Of a stretch of 64,000 nt of DNA, positions 55,819 to 64,000 are shown piece by piece. A program made the position numbers and the translations under genes. Within the stretch, counting starts at the first letter, position 1. The number at the start of each line of letters is the position of its first letter. Location of the stretch: positions 47,115,241 to 47,179,240 of the forward strand of contig CM033745.1 of the NCBI GenBank assembly GCA_019671005.1, given 5' to 3'. The notes beneath the pieces are model-generated. The model was given only the letters and a program-made list of their open reading frames with translations. It did not search any database and was not told where the DNA came from. Source of the stretch: Hibiscus mutabilis. Taxonomy: Eukaryota > Streptophyta > Magnoliopsida > Malvales > Malvaceae.

Positions 55819-57824
55819 ATTGTACTTGCAGGTAATTACAATAGAAGGATAACACCACAGTGGAAACTTGTTCCAATTGAGAGAGCTGTGGATGAATTGG
55901 AAATCATCAAATGGCACAATGGACTCATTGGCCTCATCTTCGATACTTCCTTGAAGCATTATAATCTGCTAATTCTGAACCAGGGAAAACTTAATGAGTT
56001 GTTGCAATGGTTAACAATTTTTAAGGGAGCACTGATCCACCGTGATAAGATTGAGCTTCCGTTATTAAATGCCTAGCACATCTTCCTTTTATCACTTTTT
56101 ACTTTTTTTGCATTTCTTTTATGCCATTTAATTTATACAATTTCTTTTAGATTTCACTTTCTTTTAAAAGTATTCTTTAATAATTTTTGTCAGCTATCAC
56201 GCAAGGTTACCTGCGGAGCCCTCCACAAAGCAAGACAATATCGTTTGATCAAAGGGGATATTCCTTAAAAATCGGGAGAAAGGATCTTAACCCACTTTTA
56301 CACCAATCCAACTTGCTCACTTTACCCTACACACTTTTCTCCCGCCGCCACAAGCCTCCCATCAATCAAACACAATTAAACCCATCTTTCATTCCTTCAA
56401 TGCATTACAAAAAACCTTTTTTCTTGCAAATTTGGATTTCTGCTCAATACTCTGATAACCTTCTTTTCAACTTCACACTCTCTTCCCACAATTGCCAAAA
56501 CAAGAAATACGAACCGAATCACAGGTAACTCTAAAACCCACTAGGACAACTTCGTCCAGAAAAAACCCTACCCTCAACTTCTAGCCGAGTTTCAAAAAGC
56601 CCACGATGAGCTGAACCTCATAGAACCTTATCTACTCAGGGATGGGGAAAAGATTTGAGATTTTCAAAAATGAACAACTACTTATAGAGGAAGGATTAGA
56701 GTTCATCGGCACACATGACCCAATTTGATGAAAACATTCGCTCTATGATCGAAAACCATAGATGGGAAGAGTTTGTCCTACATCTTGGGCAGATCATTGT
56801 CTCATGGGTGCACAAGTTCTATACTTACATTACAAAGGCAACTGACACTATCGTATTTGTTTGAGGAAAAATGGTAAACTTTTCTACCAAAATAATCATT
56901 ACATTATATGACCTTGATAGTGCAGAGGATGACCATGAAGACTTTGTGTCAACGACGAACAACGCTATCCATGACGATTTTTTGTGAGACTTGTGCATCC
57001 TAAAGACTGCATGGATGTGGAAATCCACCAATCATAAGATCGTGAAACGGGTCAACCTGATACCAGACCCTAAGTTCTGGATCCACTTTATGAACTCTAG
57101 AATAGACCCTATAGGACACCACTCTACAGTCCCCGCTGAGAGAATGCTCATACTGCATTCAGTAATGATTGATTGACAGATCAACATTGGCAAGATGACC
57201 TATGAATCCATTGTTAGCAAGGAGATTTCCTCCGGCAAGAAGCAGCTTTTACTCTTTCCTAGCTTGATAATTGCCTTATATGAAAAGGCACTAGTCTGGG
57301 CTAAACTAGAGGATGTGATCAATGAGGCTTCTACAAGGACATCCCCAAATGAGATAACCAAACTCAAGGGATTGGCATCCAACTCAACACCCTTCAGCAC
57401 TATGGACCACAAATTCGCTTTGCACTGCTCTATTGAGTGTACTAGCAGAATTTTTTAGCCCATTCTGAATATGTGCGAACCAATGATCTGACAATAAGAG
57501 CTATTTTGAGCCAGTTATCCCTAAGGTTTATCGAGTTGTTTCTAGAGTTCTCTAAGCAATATTTTGCTAAATTCCCTGCTAGCCAATCACCTGGAGAAGA
57601 CAATGACAAAGACGAAGAAGAGGAAGAAAAAAAGAGAAAAGAAGAAGAGAAGGAAGAATACGAAGAAGACAGACGATGAAGATAAAGAAGAAATCTACCC
57701 CATCCATCCCACTTCTGTTGCTAAGACACGAAAGAGGAAGGAAAGTCCTACTGCGCCTGCTCTCAACCGAATGAGTAAGCGAATGAGAGTCCAGGATAAG
57801 GGCAAAGCCCCCATGCACCCTGAC
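55819..57824 (+). pseudogene. Degenerate ORF of the 'putative plant transposon protein' type
   Basis: The sequence resumes after the tandem array. 55888-56076 has a small frame ending ELPLLNA. From about 56690 to 57830 broken frames give YTYITKATDTIVFV, DPKFWIHFMNSRIDPIGHHS at about 57080 and PSLIIALYEKALVWAKLED near 57262, then an acidic/basic tail with a KEEEKEEYEEDRR-type stretch and PRKRK-like signals. The pattern (beta-rich globular domain, then charged tail) fits the plant transposon-protein family often found in Gypsy elements. Many stops are present. It may be the remainder of the element interrupted at 45480. Confidence 0.55.
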
Positions 57825-59245
57825 TGTTAACTCCTTAAAAGTACTATTTTATATATATATTGCTATGATTTTACTTGACTTTAAGTACATATTTGTGCAT
57901 TAATCTAGTTGAATCATGTATTTGCATTTAGGAGTTACGAAATGTTTCTTTTGCCAGAGTAAAGGTGTATTTGAGCAAGATAGGTTTCGCAGAAGTTAGG
58001 TAGGAGCCAAACAGAAAGAAAGAGGACTAGAAGAGAAATACTGAACACCATTGGCAAAAGAAGGATAAGAATTGCCAAGCTCGGTTGGTAAAAGAATGAA
58101 GGACGATGATGTCAACCCTAGTTAGAACTAGATCAATTCAAATTAAAATTCAAAAGAGGATACGAAGCTAATGCACCTATCTTAGTGTGTACCAAACTTT
58201 CAAAATCAAACCCAATCTAGGGTTTCCACGGGTGCATATTTAATGGAAGCATAACGATGAACCAAGAGGATCGACTCACTCAAGGAGGCTGCATCATGGT
58301 GAGGAAGAAGACGACTGTTGTTCCACCAGAATAAGATTGAGAGCTCTAGATCCATTGAAGGGCTACATCGATGGATCTCCTTCTTTTTCCATTTCTCTTT
58401 ATTTTAGATCTGATTTTATAGTGATGTTATTTGAAAACGATTTGGTGTTGATGGTTCCCCCAACCATGAACTAATTTCTTTAAGTTGGTTGGTGATGTTT
58501 TTGTGATGAAATGCTCAGCTATTTTTAGATTTTAATAATTGAATACTTTGGCATTTTTTTCTATCTTGCTAGTGCTTAATTTCTTTCAATTATTTGCCAG
58601 ACGACAGTTGGCATTGCATGCATATTATCCCTTAATATCTTAATATACTTAGGGGATAACGATTAATTTCCAAGGTACTAAGGTGAGAAACTTTGACAGA
58701 AGATGTTTAAGTAGATGAGCTTACTTCAGAAGTGAGTCTACCCCTTGGGAGTAAAAGACTAAAACTTTGCCAAGTTAATGATTGAGAAAATTCACTATAC
58801 ATATATAGGGGTTAATCATAATTGACTTAGGGCATTGCCATCGACAGAGGCATTCCCACTTTAAAATTTGCTAGGCAATAAAACCAAGGCTGAAGGTTAT
58901 TAAAAGACTGGCATAGCTAGTGTGAAATCCAAGCATCCCCTGCCAACGTTAATCACCATTTGAATACATTTGTTAGCCAACTTGCCTAAATTTTCATTAT
59001 ATTTCCCTTAGTCATTTTTCGTAAAACTAGAATCCAAATTCCAAATCAAACTTATTTTTCCCATTTCACAAGTAAAATTGTGGAATTTAACTCTTGGTCA
59101 ATCCCTGTGGATACGATACTCAGCTTACTGATGTATTACTTGCTGACCGTGTATACTTACACGCAAAAGACCTATACTTGTTACTATTTTGCTGGCTTAT
59201 TTTCACTGAATTATCAATTATTTTCCAAGCATTAGCCAGCTAACA
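57825..59245 (+). repeat. Athila-like 5' LTR, plus strand
   Basis: Starts TGTTAACTCCTTAAAAGTAC and ends AGCCAGCTAACA, followed by an Athila-type PBS. Homologous to the minus-strand LTR 41098-42509. Confidence 0.8.
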
Positions 59246-59250
59246 AGTTT

Positions 59251-59269
59251 TTGGCGATGCTGCCGGGGA
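59251..59269 (+). other. Primer-binding site of plus-strand Athila-like element
   Basis: TTGGCGATGCTGCCGGGGA resembles the tRNA-Asp-type site TTGGCGCCGTTGCCGGGGA, with small changes in the centre. Confidence 0.75.
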
Positions 59270-59329
59270 TTGCAATAGAATTTATTGTTTTGATTTTTAC
59301 ATTTTGATTTTATTAATTTTATTTAGTTT

Positions 59330-59566
59330 ATGAATAGGAGCAGCGCTGCAAGGGAAGAACTTGAGCATGATCCTAAAATTGAGAGAACCCTGTGCAAACT
59401 AAGGAGAGAATGTCAAGAGATGGCACAAAATGGGAATGTGGAGTTAGGAGATAACCAACTCACCAGAGAACACCTAGCACCCCCAATACATAATTTGATG
59501 CCAGGATCGATCAGTCTAGAGGTAAATATGGCTAACTTTAAGCTTGTAGCGACTAAAAAAATCTGA
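59330..59566 (+). pseudogene. Athila-like gag N-terminus
   Basis: MNRSSAAREELEHDPKIERT is the usual beginning of Athila gag, continuing to PIHNLMPGSISLEV. The frame ends abruptly at 59566 where unrelated repeat sequence follows, so gag is truncated to 78 codons. Confidence 0.8.
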
Positions 59567-60186
59567 AAGTTTCTCACTTTAAAGAAAATGATTATGGGGG
59601 ATTTCTTTTAAGAATTGTATTTTGGAATAAAAATTGGAGTCGCCACCGGTCACTTGATTTATGTAGACTGGACACCAAAAAACAAACCAAAGATTTTCTT
59701 TTGGGTTTAGAAGTCGGTTACGTGTGGGGAAGGGTTCGCACCCCACCACGCCCAAACTTGGTACCAAACCAATTACCATTTATTACTATCGGATTTTGCG
59801 AGTTAAAGTGACGATTAAATCAAAATTTGGTTATACATGCGAGTAAATTTTAAGGGCCCTGTTATTCGAGAATAAACGAAAATCACCACCAATACCCCTA
59901 GTACTATCCAAATTTACTCTCGAATAAAAGGGCACCACATTGATAGTTTATATCCCGATATGCAATATAATAATGACAAATATGCATGACAAATAAGTAT
60001 GCTACAAATGTATGCATGAATAATTAAAATGTGACATGCCAAAAACAAATCACCAAATTGAAGTATTATATATATATTTATAAGGAAAAGAATAAACTTA
60101 GGGATAAATAATATTTTAAAAAAGGAATAATATATATGTAATTATTATATTTTTGAAAAAAATGGAAAACCTTAAAGAAAACCCCA
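59567..60186. mobile_element. Repeat fragment of uncertain family
   Basis: It contains the phrases 'ggagtcgccacc', 'aagtcggttacgtgtggggaagggttcgcaccccaccacgccc' (in parts) and 'gggccctgttattcgag', common in the untranslated regions of plant Gypsy retrotransposons. No gene is present; an AT-rich tract lies at 60060-60160. Confidence 0.4.
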
Positions 60187-61780
60187 TGGCGAATACATTT
60201 GGCGCCGTATGGAAACGCTTCTGTCTGGCCACCAGATGTGGTTGAGCACATCAGGGTGGTTGCTGCGCGTGAGAGGCCAAGTTTGCCAATAGCAGTGGTT
60301 GATCTTAGCCTAGCGAAACGTGTCAAGAAGGCTGCGGTGCCGAGTGAGAGCGTGGATATGGATGTTGATGGTGTTGAGGGTTGAATTCTGTTGCTATTCC
60401 GTATGCTTCTGGTGTTAGCAGTGATACTGTTGATGGGGTGGATGTGGGTGAAAATTAGTCGTATGCAAAAGTTGCCGACAAGTCAGTTCCTGATACTGAG
60501 GGCGAAGATATGGAGTTCAGTTTAAATACAGATGGGGTGGTGGTCTTAGATGAGGATTGCATTGTGAATAAGGCTGGGACGTTTCCCATAATTCAGTTTT
60601 TGGATTGTGTGCATGATCAGATACTTAAAGAGATATAGAATGCTCTTATCATTCATTTGATGGGATGTTCAATTGATTACTGTACGTTGTACTCATGACT
60701 GATTTAGAGAATAATTATTATCTTGTGCGTTTCGAGACGACAAGGGATTATACGATGGTTTTGACGGATGGACCTTGGATTATCTATGGTAGTTATCTCA
60801 TGGTTCAGCCCTGGAGTCGAGGTGTTTTGATTGTGAAAAAGCGTCATTCTCAAGTGATTGTATGGGTTTGACTACCTGGGTTACCTTATCGCTATTACTG
60901 CAAGGCGTTGTTTCCTCGTATTGCTCAGGTAGTAGGGCGTGTGGTGAAAGTGAATTATAGCACACATGCCAGGGAGATGGGTAAGTTCGCTCGTTTGGCT
61001 ATAATGGTGGATTTGAATAAGCCATTGAAATCGTGTATTTGGATTGATAACTTTATCCAAAAGTTTGAATATGAAGCTCTTCACCAAATTTGTTTTGGTT
61101 GTGGCGTTTATGGCCATTATAAGGAGGAATGTGGTAGTCACGACAAATCGACTGCACCTATAGAAATTGGTGAGCAAAATGTCTCGAATCAACCACGTGA
61201 GTCTGAACCTTTTGGACCTTGGATGATTGCCACAAATCATCATCGTTAGGCACGTGTGTTGAATGTTAGTCACGCAAGTGCTAAGGTTGACGAGGAGGTG
61301 CGATCGGGTTCTCGCTTTTTGATGCTGGCCGGGGAGTTTGAGCAAGGGGAACTCGGCATTTTTGAAGAGGAGCAGATGGTTGTGTACATGGAGCAAGCTG
61401 TTGTTAGTTCCCATGTGGAGGTGGTGGAGGACTCGAGTGCTAAGCCTAAGGAGGTGCTACGGCCTGTGACTAAATATGCGGCGTATATGGCCTTAAATCC
61501 AGAAAAACAATCTAGATCAAAAAAATCTAAGGAGAGGAAGAGCAATGGGGTTGAGGTTATCTCTTTGGTAGAGGGTTCGCAACCTTCCACGTCGGTTCAC
61601 AAGGTAGCCCATAAGACTGACTCGTATTGTGCCTTGTCAGTTATTGACTCGGGCAGTGGTTCTAAGGGTGGTTCGAAGTCGAAGAGTGGTTTGGGCAGTG
61701 GTGGTCGAGCTAGACAGGATAAAGAAAATAGGGGGTTACAAATTCAGAAGAATTCTGAAATTAAAATTTATCCCTGAGCG
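60187..61780 (+). pseudogene. LINE ORF1: DUF4283-type domain and zinc knuckle
   Basis: Shifting frames give SYAKVADKSVPDTEGEDMEF near 60457, LVRFETTRDYTMVLTDGPW at about 60725 and SYLMVQPWSRG, the DUF4283 region of plant LINE ORF1. 60908-61249 continues FPRIAQVVGRVVKVNYSTHA and ends in a CCHC knuckle CFGCGVYGHYKEEC (61091-61132). 61256-61777 is a Ser/Lys/Gly-rich tail. ORF1 proteins bind the element RNA. A stop at 61247 and others upstream break it. Confidence 0.85.
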
Positions 61781-61989
61781 ACACTAACAAATTGGGTGTA
61801 GTTTTCCTTTAATTTGGTTGATAAGGAAGCACGTCAGGTTACAGGTCATGGAAAGGCTACTGATGTGAAAATGGAAGAGGACGACCTGAATGAAATTGAT
61901 CATCAACCGGATGAGTCGGCTTCACAAGGTGATCCTACAATGTTGGGAGATGGACATGTGAGTGCTCGTACCCACCAGTAAGTGTGTTT

Positions 61990-64000
61990 TTATATACATT
62001 ATTATGAATGTTCTTTTTCTGGAATTGTAGGGGTACGAAGAGTTCCTCATTTCGATGTCATTTTTAGAGTTTAGTTCGAAGTCATCATGTGCAAGTTGCG
62101 GTGTTGATGGAAACACGTAGGCTTGGCTTTCCAAATTCATTTAGGCTTGAATCTGTGGGTTTTAGCGATGGTATTTGGGTTTTTTGGTCAGATATGGTGG
62201 ATCTTGAGGTTTTACATATTTCAGCTCAGTTTATTAATTGTAGGTATCGGTCGAATTTGGTTCTAGATTGGGTTTAGATTACGACCGTTTATGGTAGTCC
62301 TACTACGACTCTGCATAAGTTACTCTAGGGGCCTTTGGCTCGTTTAGCTCATTCTGATGACACACCATGGTTACTTAGGGGTGACTTTAATGCAATTGCT
62401 CATAGTGGGGAGAGGGTAGGTGGTTCTCCAAATGTCACAGGGGTGAGTAAGCTCTTTTCGGATTTCTTATTTGACGCGGGTGTTTTGGATGTGGGTTATG
62501 ATGAGGATACTTTCACGTGGAGTAGAGGGGATCTTTATCAAAGATTGGATCGTTGTTTGATGAATGACGAATGGACTCAAAAATTTCCCTTCACACGGGT
62601 GCTTCATCTTAATAAAGTTGGTTCATATCACTACCCAATATTGATGAAACTCAATCTTGATACACAATTGATAATAATCGGCCTTTTCATTTTTGGCGGC
62701 TTGGTAGGATCATGCGGCTTTTTTGGATTTCCTTGCTCAGGTTTCGGAAAATGGTGCAGATTTGGGTTCTGATATGGAGAAGTTTCATGATGCGATGCAA
62801 GTTTGGAATCGTGATGTGTTTAGACATATTGGTCAACGGAAAAAAGTTGTTGCTTGTTCAGTTGAAGGGTGTTGCTTTTGTGTTACAAACTCACTATACC
62901 AATTCTCTTGTTAAGTTAGAGAAGAGATTGTTACATGAATATGAGGAGGTTCTTGAGCAAGAAGAATTGCTTTGGTTCCAAAAGTCGAGGTTCTGGTGGG
63001 TTACGTAAGGTGATCGAAACACTCGGTTCTTTCATGTATCGACTATGGCAAGGAGAAGGGCAAACATGGTGCTGAGGTTAATCGGCGCGGATGGTTCATG
63101 GTATACTGTTCAGAGGGTTCTTCAAGACATGGCTGTTGGGTTTTTCAAAGATGTCTTTACATCCTTGGGTGTGACTTTGGAGGTCTATGCTATTCGAGGT
63201 TTGTTTCCAATGTTGCCAAGGGCAGTGAGGGAGCATATTGGCCGCCTAGTTACCAAAGAGGAGGTGAAAATGGTGGTGTTTTCCATGGGTCCTTTGAAGG
63301 CGCTTTGATTGTTAACGGTGTGTATCAAGTGATTTCAAGGCTATAGATAGGGAAGTTTGAATACTTTGAAGGCGCATATTGGCCAACTCTCAATTTGATT
63401 GTTGTTAGGTAACGGTGTGTATCAAGTGATTTCAAATATTTTTGTTTCTGGATTGTTGTTGGACGAGTTAAAGCAAGCTTTGATTGTTCTTTTGTCAAAG
63501 GTCCCAAATTTGAATACTTTATCTCAATTTCATCTCATTAGCCTTTGCCCCATTCTTTATAAGGTGGTGATAAAGGTTATTGTGAATCGGATTAAGCCTT
63601 ACTTAGCTGAGTGGGTGTCTTCTAATAAAACGAGCGTTATTCTGGGTTGTTCTATATCGGATAATATTATTTTTGTTCAAGAGATCATTCACTCTATGAG
63701 GCGTAAAAAGGGCATGAATGGATGGCAATCAAGATCGATCTTGAGAAAGTATATGATCGGCTAGAGTGGGCCTTCATTGATGATATGTTGTGTGATGTGG
63801 GCATTCCAGATTCGATACGATTGCTTATCATGACCTGTATTTCTTTGGTGTCGTCCCAAATTTTAAGGAATGGGTCCATGATGATTTTTTTGTCCTGTCA
63901 TGTGTGATTCGGCAAGGTGATCCCTTATCTCAATATTTGTTCTATTATGCATGGAGAGGTTGAGTCAGGTTATTAGGCTAGCAGTTAAAGAAGGGGCGTG
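61990..64000 (+). pseudogene. LINE ORF2: endonuclease and start of reverse transcriptase (cut by window edge)
   Basis: 62089-62277 and 62335-62640 encode the apurinic-type endonuclease (VLMETRRLGFPNSFRLESVG; WLLRGDFNAIAHSGERVGG; TFTWSRGDLYQRLDRCLMND). 63045-63308 is the linker (LVTKEEVKMVVFSMGPLKA). 63399-63764 is the RT start (FHLISLCPILYKVVIKVIVN) and 63722-63880 the KIDLEKVYDRLEWAFIDDML segment. Several stops (62275, 63007, 63345) and frameshifts are present. A 97-bp-offset duplication lies at 63314-63435. The rest continues past the window. Confidence 0.88.

Noticed and set aside
57600..57680. Possible bipartite nuclear signal of a host chromatin protein
   Set aside because: The charged run lies at the end of a decayed transposon-type ORF with many stops, so no host gene is supported.

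Overview
This window is nuclear DNA of a flowering plant (eudicot). The evidence is a spliced, AT-rich, intron-containing gene set in a dense field of plant-type retrotransposons (Copia, SIRE-like Copia, Athila-like Gypsy, LINE), hAT-like and long-TIR DNA transposons and interstitial telomere-like repeats. The look of the LTRs suggests a cotton-like (Malvaceae) genome; that is an impression, not a demonstration. No prokaryotic gene, rRNA, tRNA or CRISPR array is visible. Layout: 1-3269 is repeat and upstream DNA. 3270-11491 (+) is the one clearly intact cellular gene, an eight-exon ARL1 (ARF-like 1) GTPase encoding a complete 182-residue protein. Its fourth intron has been invaded by a 3.8 kb Copia element and its fifth by a 0.6 kb terminal-inverted-repeat element. 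12005-13381 is the end of a decayed LINE carrying a hAT-like MITE. 14315-19141 is a 4.8 kb non-coding hAT-like element with a perfect 8-bp target duplication, itself containing a foldback element. 20560-21127 is a two-exon defensin-like gene that looks inactivated. 22143-22806 holds two hairpin elements with telomere-like arms. 23079-41097 is a stack of nested retroelements at least four deep: a small LTR element, interrupted by a minus-strand SIRE-like element, whose LTR is interrupted by a 15.2 kb plus-strand SIRE-like Copia (TSD TTCCT), whose gag is interrupted by a 2.3 kb LTR element with almost no interior (TSD GCTAT) and by another 3.3 kb insert. 41098-59566 is Athila-like Gypsy material in both orientations, including a tandem LTR-internal-LTR-internal-LTR array (45481-55818). 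60187-64000 is a LINE (ORF1, endonuclease, start of RT), cut by the window edge. How the parts act together: only ARL1 looks like a working host gene; it would have to be transcribed and spliced through its inserts. Every retroelement pol seen here is broken by stops or frameshifts or is deleted. The most unusual unexplained structure is that two unrelated retroelement families each carry a private, many-times-repeated short palindrome (TATCGATA-type in the SIRE-like LTRs, TTGCC..GGCAA-type in the Athila-like elements), which could be binding sites for a factor encoded by the element or by the host.
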